Positions 23,565 to 35,968 are shown, numbered from the stretch's first letter. The stretch: 64,000 nt of DNA from Branchiostoma floridae (GCF_000003815.2 NC_049982.1:1083604-1147603); one strand, 5' to 3'. Translations and numbers: made by a program. Notes: generated by a model from the letters alone, not told the origin.

Positions 23565-24770
23565 GCCATCAGAAAATATATATATATATCGACAAGCCCC
23601 CAAAAGTCTTTACATGACATCCTGCCAATACACATGAAAGAAGTCTTTGTGACTTGCCGTGACAAACTGCGAGTGAAACTTACATTCATCCCTCAACTCT
23701 CTCTCTGTCTTGAATGACTGTTGTGCCCTGTGGCAGTGGTGTTTGAATCAAAGTCGGGTGCCTACTGAGTCCAAGACAAAACGAAAAAGAGAGGGGTTGC
23801 TCGAGGAAGAGACAACAACTATCAGTCGTTGAGGGAGAGACAAATGCCACACCTTATGGTCCTCTAGAGAAGTGACCGTGAACCGCAGCAGTGGGTATGA
23901 TATATATATATGTATATATATATACATGCCCTGCCTTTCATTGAATGGCTATAAAATGCCCCTTTAAAAGTTTTAAAGCCACTAGCTTAGACAAACAAAT
24001 GCAGCAGACACAGTTATTGCACCAGCTACATCCCTGACGGGCACTGGTGCAATGGGGACCTAAGTCTCATAGCTATAGGTTTGCTATTGAAGTATCTTTC
24101 TTTTCACATATGAAGTAGGGACGCCTTTTGGAAAAGCTTCAGCTTCATGACATGTACTGTAGCAAGATGAAAGTGATAAACATGTTTAAGCAAACCTTCG
24201 TATTTGTTATGTCTCCTGAGTCCAAGACAAAGCGAAAAAGAGAGGGGTTGCTCGAGGGAGAGACAAATGGAAGGATAAAGCAGAACAAACGCCTCTCTGC
24301 TACACCTGATGGCACTCAAGAGAAGTGACTGAAATTCAGAAGAGAGTATGAAATATATACAAGTCCTATCTTTCATTGAATGGCTCCAAAGATACCTAGT
24401 ACCTTTTTATAGCCAATACACAATTGTTAAAGGCACGCGCAGCACACATAGTTATTGCACGGGGCTACATCGCTGAAGGGCACCGTTGCAATTGGGACCT
24501 ATGTCTCATAGTATGACTCTTGGGGTACCATGAAGGGACGCCTTTTGTAAAGGCTTTTCATCTTTCTGACATGTACTGTAGCAAAATGAAACAGATACAC
24601 TTGTACGGGCAGACCTTTGTGCTTGTTATGTACCATTTATCATTACTGTCAAAGTCGCTCTCCATGATTCTGAAGTATATTAATGTACTCTTTCTCTACC
24701 TGATAGTGAGTCAATACGGTCATGAATCATCAATCTTGAAGAGGAACTACAGCATGAGCACATAAATTTG
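23565..24770. repeat. Diverged three-copy duplication, about 0.45-kb unit, with (AT)n tracts
   Basis: Shared blocks are 'gagtccaagacaaa-cgaaaaagagag' (23768, 24218), 'gttattgcac-aggctacatc' (24013, 24451), 'agggacgccttttg' (24117, 24534) and 'ctgacatgtactgtagcaa' (24147, 24567). AT microsatellites occur at 23574-23591 and 23899-23925. No protein family recognised. Confidence 0.6.
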
Positions 24771-25555
24771 GGACTGTGTCTTTCGGTACAACGGTGGCCC
24801 TTGCTGAGAGTTAAAAGCCGATTGCCGATGGCCATGGATAGTTTGGACATAGAAATCTGTTTCCTCTCTTTATGTTACAATTTTTCAATGTATCCTCTGG
24901 TTACAAAAACTACCGTACGGTACTACTGATCAATGTTGCATATCCCTTGTGATGAAAGTGGATCCAGCATAACAAGTTAACATTACATTCACCAGTCTGT
25001 ATATAGACATACTGTATGTTTGTACATTTCTCAGTTTATTCTTAATACTGCAATTATTTAAAGCTCATTTCCTCATTTTGGTAAGTACTTTGTTGATACA
25101 TAAAATGGCTTCTTATTAATACCTTACCAAATAACCCCAAAACCCCTCTTTCTGTGTCCAATGTGACAGATGGCTACGTTTTTATCATGTAGTTGATTGC
25201 GATGGCATGCATTGCCAGTCAGACGTGTATTCAAAGATGTACCTGTGTATCATTTCTCTTTCCTGTTGGTTGCATATGTAGTAGTTGCTTGTTGCTGCTG
25301 TATTTTCACCTAGTGCTTGATATATATTCATTTCATACTATAGATGCATGCTTCTCCATAGCATTAATTGTTGAGAGTTACTGGGGCTTACCCACGGCCT
25401 GCATACATCAGTTGGTAAAAGTCATTTCTATCAACAAAAACGGTCTCAGGCAGCTACAACATATTTACAATCTGAATAATACCAATGAGAGTATTAATTT
25501 AGTACATTAAAAAATATACTGTAATGATATCGACAGACTGAACAAATTTTCCAGT
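24771..25555. other. Intergenic, nothing recognised
   Basis: The 105-residue ORF at 25193-25510 has no recognisable domain and ordinary AT-rich composition. I do not call it. Confidence 0.4.
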
Positions 25556-25559
25556 CATT

Positions 25560-25930
25560 AACCCTGTACCCCAAAATCCTTGCTGATCATTGGTTATCCC
25601 CATGTTCGGACATCTATAATGTTACATTCCATTCTACGTTTCGATCCCCCTATATTCCAACAGCCCTATATTTTAATCCCCCTACAGTTGTATGTTCTGA
25701 CAGCCTTTTGTTTCAACACCCATAATTTCTATGTTCCGATGCCCGTGTAAATTCTGACATCCCTGTATGTATGATCCTACAGCCATATATTCTGGCAGCC
25801 CTATGTGCTGACACCCCTATGTTCCGAGACCCCTTTGCTTTGACACCCCTATTTTCCGACACCCCTATAACCCCTATAATTGTAAGTCTTGTGACACCCC
25901 TATGTTTCAACATCCCATAGCCCTGATATA
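25560..25930. repeat. Degenerate short tandem repeat, 'cccctatgttccgaca' type
   Basis: Units of roughly 18-22 bp, variants of 'acccctatgttc-gacacc', run through this interval with irregular spacing. The minus-strand ORF 25713-26105 is a translation of these repeats. Confidence 0.65.
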
Positions 25931-26331
25931 CAATTAACATTGGGATGTTGGAATGATGGGCTACCACAACATTGTGATGTCCCTCAGTCTGATCTTCCCA
26001 GTTTGAGTGCAGGCAAAGCTCCAGAGCTAGCTGTGCAAGCAATAATATTGAGCCATCGCCATTACTACTGAGGATGGTATGTATATAAGGAGCCTTCCAC
26101 ATCACAGGCCAGTAACCCTTCTGTTCCGAGTGCAGGCAAAGTTGTCATCTGGTTGAGCCGCCTGTCCTTCCATGGTCCTCTCCTTTCCCTCCTTCCTGTA
26201 TCTTTTATGGTCTTCTGTCCCCCTGTTTGAGTGTAGATGGTCCTCTGTCATCCCTAACCCAAAGTGTCCTTTGTGAGTATAGACGAAGCTCCTGATGTGT
26301 CATCTAACAGAGCTGCCCGGGTCTTTCATGG

Positions 26332-26434
26332 NNNNNNNNNNNNNNNNNNNNNNNNNNNNNNNNNNNNNNNNNNNNNNNNNNNNNNNNNNNNNNNNNNNNN
26401 NNNNNNNNNNNNNNNNNNNNNNNNNNNNNNNNNN
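26332..26434. other. Assembly gap (103 N)
   Basis: An unresolved run of N inside the C-rich array. True length is unknown. Confidence 0.99.
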
Positions 26435-26963
26435 AATGCTCCTATATTTTTCATGGCCCTCTGTCAAAACTACCACCCCCCTTATTCTTCCCAGTTTTGA
26501 GCAGGTGAATCTCTTGTCATGTGCCCGTGTCTTTCATGGTCCTGAAGATCTGCAGGATAAACATCACCCCCCCCCCTCCATTCCTGTGTGAGTGTAGTCG
26601 AAGATCCTGTCATCTGCCTGTGTCTTTCATGGTAATCTGTCCCCCCCCCCCATCCTTTCCTGTATGAGTGCACCGGGAGCTCCTGTCATCTGCCAGGGTC
26701 TTTCATGGTCCCCCCCCCCCGTTCCTTCCCTGTATGAGTGCAACGGGACCTCCTGTGATCTGCCAGGGTGTTTCATTTGCCCCCCCGTTCCTTCCCTGGA
26801 GGGGCACACCGGAAGGTTCTGTTGTTTGACTGTGATGTTCATGGTCCCCCCCACCCCATCCTTTCCCGGTAGCGTACACCGTTGGGTTCTTCACACGACG
26901 TGCTTTGTTCCGAAGGTTGAGGTCTGGCGGAATATCACTTCCCATCCTAGTTAAATCCTGGTG

Positions 26964-27063
26964 NNNNNNNNNNNNNNNNNNNNNNNNNNNNNNNNNNNNN
27001 NNNNNNNNNNNNNNNNNNNNNNNNNNNNNNNNNNNNNNNNNNNNNNNNNNNNNNNNNNNNNNN
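26964..27063. other. Assembly gap (100 N)
   Basis: An unresolved run of exactly 100 N in the same array, likely a placeholder. Confidence 0.99.
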
Positions 27064-27294
27064 GGAGCTTCTGTCATCTGCCCGTGTCATTCATGGTCCC
27101 GAGGACCTGCAGCATCCCCCCATCCTTCCCAGTTTTGTGCAGGTGAATCTCTTGTCATCTGCTTGTGTCATTCATGGTCCCCCTCCCCCCATCATTCCCT
27201 GTGTGAGTGCAGGTGAAGCTTCTGTCATCTGCCCGTGTCTTTCAATTGGTAATCTGTCCCCCCCCCTCCCCCCTTCCTTCCCTGTATGAGTACA

Positions 27295-27402
27295 CCGGAA
27301 GCTCTTGTCATCTGCCCGTGTCTTTCATGGTTCTGAGGACCTGCAGCATCTCCTGGGGAGGACCTCTCAGGCTGCCGGAATCTCCGGGGGGCCACACCTG
27401 GA
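27295..27402 (-). other. Candidate exon next to the C-rich array, gene unknown
   Basis: On the minus strand a strong polypyrimidine tract and CAG acceptor (complement of 27403 onward, ending at about 27402) precede a GC-rich segment. One frame stays open from the acceptor into the array and encodes APRRFRQPERSSPGDAAGPQ followed by NHERHGQMTRAS. Donor-like GGTGTA follows the copied part. The layout matches the exon-border arrays of IMMP1L and ANKS3, so this may be an exon of an unidentified minus-strand gene. I found no partner exon. Confidence 0.25.
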
Positions 27403-27465
27403 GAAAAGATGATAGAAAAACAAACAATATCTTAATATATTTGTTTGCGCACTGCCCTAACTAGA

Positions 27466-27560
27466 GTAGAGGCTATAAAAGCCAGTGCGGTACCACTCTC
27501 TTGTCATTCTGATGAAGACTTTTGAATAAAAGGTCGAAACCGGTAAATCTGAAATCTTAA
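27466..27560 (+). ncRNA. Hammerhead-like motif, divergent family
   Basis: The core CTGATGA is at 27508-27514. An imperfect stem II pairs GACTTTT with AAAAGGTC (27516-27534, one bulged G). GAA follows at 27535-27537, then a self-complementary ACCGGT as minimal stem III, and A as cleavage base. Stem I is weak (ATT with AAT). A CTATAAAAGCC motif lies about 35 bp upstream, as at the 4.4-kb copy. The same extra A follows the core. It could instead be the 3' tail of a LINE that resembles this arrangement by chance. Confidence 0.35.
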
Positions 27561-30500
27561 ATCTTTCTGAAATCTTTATTAAAATACCATATTGCAGACT
27601 TTAAATCAAGTCTGAATTGTGATGGTAATTTACATGTACTCCTCCAGGGAGAATTGCACAAAGAGTTACGTACAGTAATTTAAGAAGATACATGGTTTAA
27701 AATCGTAATTGCTAACAAACAATATTTACAAAATATCAAGGACCTTATATCACTAGGACCAAGACAAGTGTTCAGCTGTTATGTACAGGCTAGACATTCA
27801 CGAATAGTCGACATAATTAGGGGGAATGTTTCGAAGGTCATTCTGAGTTATTTAACAGTTCAGTCAGAAAGGGAATGGCAGAGTTTTTGTGTCTGTTGGT
27901 GCGACAGATCGGCGTGTCCAACTTGTTGGCATTGCGTTGGCAAATCGTTGTGTTTCAGCCGTCATCCTTCTGACGCCTTGTCGACAATATCTTAATAAAT
28001 TTGTGTCATTCTTGTACACAAGTCTTCTGTTAATTTCATTTGTGCAATCATCATCATTCTGTGGGATGGTTCCTCAAGTTTCTAATTGTTTATTTGAAAA
28101 CCAATAGAAACAAGCAAACAAAAAAATATCTTAATAAAGGAAAATGCGACCCGAAGATGAAAGTGCAGTTTAACAGGGTATGGTTTAGTCACACAATGAC
28201 AACAATAAGAAGGTAGCAGTTTCACACACATCACCATGAAGACAGAGGCTTTCCTGAAACAGCAATGGACATCAGTGCCTCTGCCAATACCCAAATTACT
28301 CTGTGGTAATTATTATGAATAATTAGTTAAATCATCTGATGAAACATCAGGTACAGCAATGCTGTATAAGATTTGCATCAAATATCAGCTTGGTCCGCCC
28401 TTGGTGCACTGGGATTCAAAACTTATTTTGATCAAGCTGACCAGTTGAACATGTCAAATTCTAACTCATATTCCCTCATAAGGATCACATGCAAAATGTA
28501 AATCATGTTTATATATAATTATACATATAGGTATAAAAAATATGTTTCCCAATCATGGTTAGACAAAACCATAGGAAAAGTTACTGTCCTTTGTAATGCA
28601 AAGTGGGACCCGAAAGTATACTGGAGAGTTCTACGTATAGTCAGAGTCCTCCCTTAGATTGTTTAAGGTGGGGTTGTAGATCCAAACATCGATCCACATG
28701 TTCATGGATATGTCGTGAGTCTGAGCTAACTTCAAAATCTGTGCACATGAAATCAGCACAAACATTTCTACATTTGTAAATTTACAGTCTCAAGATCTGG
28801 TGTTGATATCACACACCATTTTATTTGAGTGCTTCATACAACTGGGGATTTCTGGAAAGTCTCAGTAGTATCATGTATCAAAGGCTTTCTGAAAATAAAG
28901 ATCCTGATAATGAGAACATATCTGCCTATATGACGATTTTGGGGGTACAAGTTATACAAATATGCTTTAATGGGTAATGCAGAAAAATGATCTTGTCGAT
29001 GAGATGCCATAAAAAATGACAAATATTGCACTTCATATAGATGTGTATCATAGTGTTGTGAAACCTTTTATAGACCAGAAAATGACAAATGCATCGCGAC
29101 TGCTACAAAACTGCTATAAAGATACAGAATATACATTGTCACTGCTACAAAACTGCGTATCCACCGCAACATGACGGAATGCATCGCAGCTGCTACAAAA
29201 TTGTAACATAAAACAAGCTAAGCTTAATGATTTTCTCTGCAGTTCTGCAACTAATTTAGGGCATCTGAGTGATACATCATGCATTAAAAAAAAAGTCAAA
29301 AGAATGGTTGGTTAACTGTCCCCATCTACACAAACTACAGTTCCGTAAAAATCAGCAGTTTGTGTATGTAATAGCATTGTGTAATATGAAAAATAGTAGA
29401 TAATGCAGAACTTTATTTAAGACTTGATCTATTGAGCATAAACTATAGTGCAGCAGTGATGCTATATATAACTGCTTAGAGGATCATGACTGACGTATCC
29501 AATTATTAAGGAAGATAAGTCTCAGCCATCATCACAAGACAAAATGCTGCTGTGCGACCTTTTCAGAACCACCACAAAACAACAGAACGCTTCACAATTG
29601 CTACAAAAATGTGGAGAGAAATGAGCAGATATGCCCATAAAATATCTAACCAGAGCATAAAACAGACTGAAGTTACATTTTGCCAGTATACAGCAGGTTT
29701 GGAACCCCGCAGGAGGCTATCTAAAACACACAAAAGGACAGAATATTGTGTCATTATTGCTGTGAAATTATCGAGAAATGGGCAGTCCTAACAGGAGCTG
29801 ATATTCTTGTTCTCCCAGGGGGGTCATCCATAAAACTGGCAGGACAAACTAGAGAAAATTGGTTTGGTAACTTGAGTTCGTTCACTGGTCGTTCTTCCTC
29901 GTAAACTCCGAAGGGAACTAATTTAAAGTTTCCCGTCTGTTCACAAACTGGACAGACACAGGGATAGGGTAAACGTGCTAACCGTCACAAGTTTGTTCAC
30001 TGTACTCTACTATCTACATGTGCTATAGTCATGTACTCTACTATCGACATGTGCTATAGTCAATTCAAGTTGTGTCACCTGTTTCTTTTCACTTTAAGAT
30101 TCAAGCTGCTGATGTGACTGTTTGACTGACACTATCTAAGAGTCTGTTTTCTTGTTTCAGCCTCAAAGTACAGTATGCTCTCCTCCTAGGAGTGATAGAT
30201 TACCATTAAACTCATGAGAAACATATGGAATCACAATCTCTAATTGGCAATGAGGAGACCTTGTGGATATGTATCCTCCAAAGCAAACATTAGGAACCCT
30301 CTGACTAGGTAAAAAAAGGGAAGATACACACAGGAGATATCTCCTCTTCTGCTGGGTGTGTTTATCCTGTGTTTTCCCTGACTTTTGACAATTGAACTGA
30401 TGAGCTTTGGAAGGGTGCATGAGACTGTAAAGTTAAACCACTGCCAAAGTTTCCCGATCTACAGTAGGTGTGACAACGTGTGATGGATTGTTGAACTGAT

Positions 30501-31620
30501 GGAGTTCCACACTGATGGATCTGGGTTCGTTTCTTAATGTTGGATAATTGGTGTCCCGCCTGAATAACGGACATTTCCACTCTGGCCAGTCAGAGTAAAG
30601 ATGAAGACGAACCTTCCAACACAAAGGCAAACATCGGATCAAGTTTTCAACCACTGTCGCCTTCTTCATGATCAATACTGATGACCAATCACTTCAGAAT
30701 GTAAACTCACGAGGGTTACAGACACGTAATCTTGTGAATATAGGTGATGTCGACAATTAGTCAAACATGCCAGGAAGTTGCATCATTTGTCATCAGTATT
30801 GATTCCAAAGAAGGCAACAGTGGTCGTTAAAAATTTGATATATGCATTCAAATAACCTTTGTGTTGTAAGAATGCTTAGCATTGTACTATGATTACGACC
30901 AACACAGATGAGCTTCCATGATAATAAAGACAAACCATCTGATTTACTCCATCTCCACCAAAGCAGCAAACAACTGTCTAAATTTGCACCAGTACATCAG
31001 CTCAAATTGGGTCCCAAAACGTTCAGCGATAACAGCAATAAAGTCAGCAGCTCAACTGCAGTTACCTTTTTTTTTCAGTTTTTTGTATGAACACTTACTA
31101 TTCTTTGTTCTTCTCTTCTCTTTCTTGAACCTGTATTATGATGTCTTCCCTCCATTGTGTTTATATTTACTTACAATCATACATTTTTTAAAGTCAATTG
31201 CATGTACTGCTTGGGCAAAAGCACATAATTCGAAAACATGCCAGGCATGTGGACATGTGAATGCAATTTAATATTTATAATAGCTTGTTTAACAAAATAA
31301 TGTACATTAATAGCAGGGTCTTTTGGCCAAATCTTCTCCATTTAAGGCTTTTGATTCTGATAAACTCTAAAACTTCTTGAGATGGAAATTCATGAAGACT
31401 TACATTGAATGGAAGCACATTGACAGCTAATTAAGATAACGAGCTAGACAGATGTGATGACTTCCACCATATGGGTTGCTATGAATGCAGCTCTATGATT
31501 AGGAAAGGCATTTGGGAGTAACTGATTAGTCTGAAAATGTCCACAAACCGCCTCTCTGCTAACCCATCTTAATTTACCAGACAGGGAAGTGCCTGTTTCT
31601 TATAATTAGACCATCCAGCT
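27561..31620. other. Long intergenic stretch, no gene recognised
   Basis: About 4 kb of AT-rich sequence. A 'gctacaaaactg' motif recurs near 29101, 29143 and 29192. Adjacent minus-strand ORFs at 30163-30420 and 30433-30675 have ordinary composition but no family signature, acceptor/donor pattern or partner exon, so I do not call them. Confidence 0.4.
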
Positions 31621-32160
31621 TTAAATTAAGTGTGACCTCCGGAATTGCCTTGCGACAGCCCGTTTGGGCACAGCGCTCCACAAATCAAGCTGATATACGG
31701 TCCAGTTATCAATTAGGGATCGCAGTGAACAATGGAAACAAATGTACATGCCATGTAGATGTTTGTTTGAGTTGTAATTAGTTGAGGAACTCCAACTAGA
31801 TTGTACAGTTACTCAGTTGAGGAAGTTTCTCCATAATATTGTATAATTGTCCCACTCTGTGATGATTGTTTGGGTTAATTAAGAACTCCAACAGAGATGT
31901 TCAGAGTTGATGACGTTTCTACCAATGGCATATATATGTCCTACTTCCTGTACTTGAGCCATTTTTTCTAACCCAATCGCCTTACAACAGTCCAATTTGG
32001 CATAGCGTTCCACAAATCAAGCTGATTTATGGTACAGTTAGCAATTAGGGATGGCAGTGAACAATGGAAACAAATGTACATGTAGATGTTTGTTTGAGTT
32101 AGTTGAGGAACTCCAACTAGATTGCACAGTCACTGAGTTGAGGAAGTTTCTCCATGTATA

Positions 32161-32265
32161 TGCCAAAAATAGTTACTCAAGCAACTGGATATGGTTTTGA
32201 AACGGTCAGACGTTTCGGATAGAATCCACTATCCTTCGTCAGTGATACTGTAACTATTTTTGGCA
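32161..32265 (-). mobile_element. 105-bp snap-back element with intact hammerhead-like core
   Basis: A 16-bp inverted repeat, TGCCAAAAATAGTTAC at 32161-32176 and its complement at 32250-32265, bounds the element. On the minus strand the hammerhead-like layout runs from about 32248 to 32205: CTGACGA (32242-32236), GGATAG/CTATCC stem II, GAAA (32216-32213), ACGT, C. It is identical in the core to the 4.4-kb copy. Stem I has three pairs plus a mismatch. Confidence 0.55.
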
Positions 32266-33162
32266 TATCTTATTACCTCGATGTTTAACCTACATCGACG
32301 TATTCTCAATGTATAATTGTCCCACTCTGTGATGCTTGTTTGGGTAATTAAGAACTCCAACAGAGATGTTCAGAGTTGATGACGTTTCTACCAATGGCAT
32401 ATATATGTCCTACTGACTGTGCTTGAGCCATTTTTTTCTAACCCAATTGCCTTACAACAGTCTGTTTGGGCATAACGTTCCACAAATCAAGCTGATATAC
32501 GGTCCAGTTAGCAATTAGGGATCGCAGTACTAGTGAACAATGGAAACAAATGTCATGTAGATGTTTGTTTGAGTTAGTTAAGAACTCCAACTAGATTGCA
32601 CAGTTACTCAGTTGAGGAAGTTTCTCCATGTATAATTGTCCCACTCTGCGATGTTTGTTTGGGTAATTAAGAACTCCAAGAGAGAATTGATGAAGTTTCT
32701 ACCAATGGCATATATATGTCCTACTGACTGTGCTTGAGCCATATTTTCTAACCCAATCGCCTTACAACAGTCCAATTGGGCATAACACTCCACAAATCAG
32801 GCTGATTTACTGTGAAGTTTAAGCAATTAGGGATGGCAGTGAACAATTGAAACAAATGTGATGTTTGTTTGAGTTAGTTATTAAGAACCCCTATTACTGT
32901 AGGTTGTATGGAGTTGAGGAAGTTTCTGCTATATATACATGTCCAAGTCAATGATGCAGGGAGTCATTTTTTCTTACTCCATTGTCACCACATAACAAGA
33001 AATGAAGGCCACTTCAAGGTTGCCAGTAACAGTCTGACCTCCATCAGGAGACTTGATTGTAGTATTACAAATGGTCAAAACAAATGTGATGTTTGTTTGA
33101 GTTATTTAAGAACTCCAACTAGGTTGCACAGTCACTGAGTTGAGGAAGTTTCTCCATGTATA

Positions 33163-33267
33163 TGCCAAAAATAGTTACTCAAGCAACTGGATATGGTTTT
33201 GAAACGGTCAGACCTTTCGGATAGAATCCACTATCCTTCGTCAGTGATACTGTAACTATTTTTGGCA
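33163..33267 (-). mobile_element. 105-bp snap-back element, hammerhead-like core with a stem III change
   Basis: Same length and same 16-bp inverted ends as the 32.16-kb copy, 1002 bp away. The minus-strand core CTGACGA (33244-33238) and stem II are intact. The palindromic stem III ACGT has become AGGT, which should abolish the self-complementary stem. It lies in a duplicated unit, so it probably descends from the other copy or the reverse. Confidence 0.5.
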
Positions 33268-33968
33268 TATCTTATTACCTGGATGTTTAACCTACATCGG
33301 CGTATTCTCCATGTATAATTGTCCCACTCTGTGATGCTTGTTTGGGTAATTAAGAATTCCAACAGAGATGCTAAGAGTTGATGAAGTTTCTACCAATGGC
33401 AATTATATATGTCCTAATTTCTGTACTTGAGCCATTTTTTCTAACCCAATTGCCTTACAACAGTCTGTTTGGGCATAACGTTCCACAAATCAAGCTGATT
33501 TACGGTCCAGTTAGCAATTAGGGATGGCAGTGAACAATGGAAACAAATGTGATGTTTGTTTGAGTTAGTTATTAAGAACCCCTATTACTGTAGGTAATGT
33601 ATGGAGTTGAGGAAGTTTCTGCCATATATACAAGTCCTAGTCTATGATGCATGGAGTCATTTTTTCTTACTCCATTGTCACTACCTCAGCAATAACTTCA
33701 AGGTTCCCAGTAACAATCTGACCTCCTTTAGGGGACTAGATTGAAGTAAAACAAATGATCAAAACAAATGGACACGGACTATGAACGATGAGCTTTTGCT
33801 GCACTATACCTATAAAGAAGTCTGTCCCTTTCGTTAGGATAATGCATTGTACTGACTGGTTCTATATATACTCCATGTAGATGTCGGTGTATGTAGATGT
33901 CGGTGCTGGAGTGTAATTAGCATGGTTACCAAAACATTGGTGACTTACAATCAACTAAATGAAATTAT

Positions 33969-34575
33969 TTACGCATCATAACAAAATGCTCCATGACATT
34001 GTGATATGACCTTGAAAACGACCTTGCTCCTGAGCAGCGCGTACGGTACGGGCCCATACACACGAGAGTCGCTGGAGTTCCCCATGTTGTCTCCAACCAA
34101 CCACACGTGACCGCGAGGAACCTAGCAGGAAAAAAAGCCAATCAAAAGATGACAGACTTCACCCCTTATCCATACCCCTTGTCCACTCTTCAATCTACTC
34201 TACAATCCACTCTACAATCTTACACTGCGTAGCAGTTCCCCCTATCAGTTAACTGATGAAAAACACGTCCTTGTGTACATATAACAGTATCTGTGGTTGT
34301 TGAAGAAGACTTACCAAGAAATTTAAACCATTGCAAAAATGCCTTTACTGCCTTCTGCCAGCTCACCGTCTTGTTTCAATGGTGAAATTAAAACCATTAC
34401 AGGCACTCTAATTGCGTAAATCCCAAGAAAACACTCATACACACACCTGCACAAACACACAAGCACAGACACACATACAAGCACACATACACACACACGC
34501 ACAGACACATGCACACACACACACAGGCACAGACCGAACACACACTCACGAACACACACTCACACACAGACACAA

Positions 34576-34618
<43 letters not shown>

Positions 34619-35968
34619 CAACCACACACACACACAGCCAACACACACACATTGTGTAGCAGTGCCCTCTAGCAGTTTCAACATGAACTTACCCATCTGT
34701 ACTTCTTGATGAAGGACCCAGGATTGAGGCAGACCTTGTCCCCCTCCAAACCCGCCACTCTCTTACAGATGAAGATGTTTGGGTTGGTGGGGGATCTGGC
34801 GATCACTACATCACCCCTGGAGAGACACACAAGAAATTTCAGTGAGTTATCGCATTTGGGAGGTCAGGTGTTCGAATCCCGCCTGGGTCATGCCAAAGAC
34901 TTGAAAATGGTTACAGACTGCATTTCTGCTTAACACTCAGCACTTACCTGAAGCTGTGTGTGAAAGAGTACAGATCAGGATGTCATTGAGTTTTCTTTGT
35001 TTTGACATTCACAAACTGGTGAAAAAGCTGAGTGACAGAAATATGTCTTTCTGATGTCTTAAAGCCAATATTGATACAGAATGCTTGTCATACCCGAAAC
35101 AGCCCTTCCATGGACATTGAGTGAGTGAGTGAGTGATTGCTTCCATTTAGGGCAGGGAATTTTTTTAACTTTTACGTGTCTTTATGAAATTTAACCAGGT
35201 TTCATATCAAGAATGAAAGTACACTATCTACAAAATAATGACAAGGAGAAATAAATATCTTAACACCATAGACCATGATGAATATGAGATTTTCTATGTC
35301 TTCAGGCATATCGAATATGTACTAGTATGTTTGTTTCCATGACAGAGGCTAAAGACTTACACATTCACAGTCTTCATCATGACACTGAACTTCTCTGTGA
35401 TGAGGACGTCCTGGGTGTGGATGGTCGGCTCCATGGAGGGGCCTGAACACTGCGGAAACAAAGGACCCAAAGGGTATGCATGGGGGTTTCAGGCTCCCTT
35501 TATAAAACCACATTTAGCTTAACATTTCTCCATCAATACTCCACTGTTGTTGATAATGTGTTTGATTCTCATACCTTGTAGTCCACCTAATAGGTATTCA
35601 TGCCAATGATTCATACATTAAGTAAACACTAAGACCAGACTGATATCTTTGATCAATCCGTTCACTCCAAGAGGGACCCCTTTTCTTTTCAATATTAAAG
35701 AGAAGTGTATGGTTTCTTGAAGTGTGGCTTTCCTCAAAACACTGAACTTCTCACTGGACTTCTCAGGCTTAACCTTAAGAGGACATGCCTAACTGAAGCT
35801 AGTACTAATTTTCACCTGAGTTGAGCAAGGGGATTGAGAAAAACTGCTTACCACAATAAAATCAGCTGCGTACTCCAGGGTGCAGTGAGCGATGCAGCCG
35901 TACTGCACAGCATAGCCGACCACGGCAGCAGCCTTCCACACGGCAGCTCGCAGTCCTCCGGAGAACAT
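33969..35968 (-). CDS. IMMP1L: IMMP1L, mitochondrial inner membrane protease subunit 1
   Basis: Signal-peptidase-I-type serine protease. In animals and yeast this subunit works with IMMP2L on the intermembrane-space face of the inner membrane and removes sorting peptides from imported proteins. Coding exons (minus strand) are 35852-35968, 35361-35449, 34693-34816 and 33969-34121, all with GT-AG borders and consistent phases, joining to 160 residues (human about 166). The N-terminal 39 residues carry the [13 protein letters not shown] membrane segment. Exon 2 carries the catalytic serine in SGPSMEPTI. Exon 3 carries GDVVIA and the catalytic lysine in [12 protein letters not shown]. Exon 4 carries [17 protein letters not shown] and ends with TAA at 33971-33969. 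The C-terminal tail after KVVFKVI differs from vertebrates. It is head-to-head with ANKS3. The first coding exon is the seed of a nine-copy array. Identification is by family motifs and is firm. Confidence 0.93.
34417..34651. repeat. (CA)n microsatellite in IMMP1L intron
   Basis: A long imperfect CA run with GCACA and ACAGACA interruptions, between IMMP1L coding exons 3 and 4. The overlapping His/Thr-rich ORFs are by-products. Confidence 0.95.
34846..34932 (+). mobile_element. tRNA-derived SINE, family 3, partial
   Basis: B box GTGTTCGAATCCCGC (34868-34882) with the body 'gggtcatgccaaagacttga', a relative of the minus-strand copy at 21400-21500. The A box is decayed. Confidence 0.5.

Larger units (their letters stand above)
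26120..27350. repeat. C-rich minisatellite, about 75-100-bp unit, interrupted by two assembly gaps
   Basis: The unit landmarks are 'ctgtcatctgcc-gtgtcttt', 'catggtcc' plus a C homopolymer, then 'ccttccctgtatgagtgca'. More than ten copies can be seen. On the minus strand many copies read as an open frame with DHERxxQMTxxPGALIQ-like peptides and Gly-rich linkers, and the last copy continues into the exon-like segment at 27298-27400. Confidence 0.75.
31640..33760. repeat. Tandem segmental duplications, 330-500-bp units, five or more copies
   Basis: Units contain 'gccttacaacagtc', 'cataacgttccacaaatcaa', 'gctgat-tacggtccagttag', 'aattaggg-tggcagtgaac' and 'aacaatggaaacaaatgt', in copies starting near 31650, 31980, 32450, 32760 and 33450. 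They also contain 'ctccatgtataattgtccca'. Two units carry identical-length (105-bp) hammerhead-containing insertions, so at least one duplication happened after the insertion. Confidence 0.8.

Noticed and set aside
25713-26105. 130-residue minus-strand ORF
   Set aside because: It is largely composed of degenerate short repeats, with no domain or splice context.
30163-30675. Minus-strand ORFs as a gene
   Set aside because: No recognisable family, no acceptor/donor arrangement, and stops separate the two frames.
34323-34709. His/Thr- and Cys/Val-rich ORFs
   Set aside because: They are translations of the CA microsatellite on both strands.
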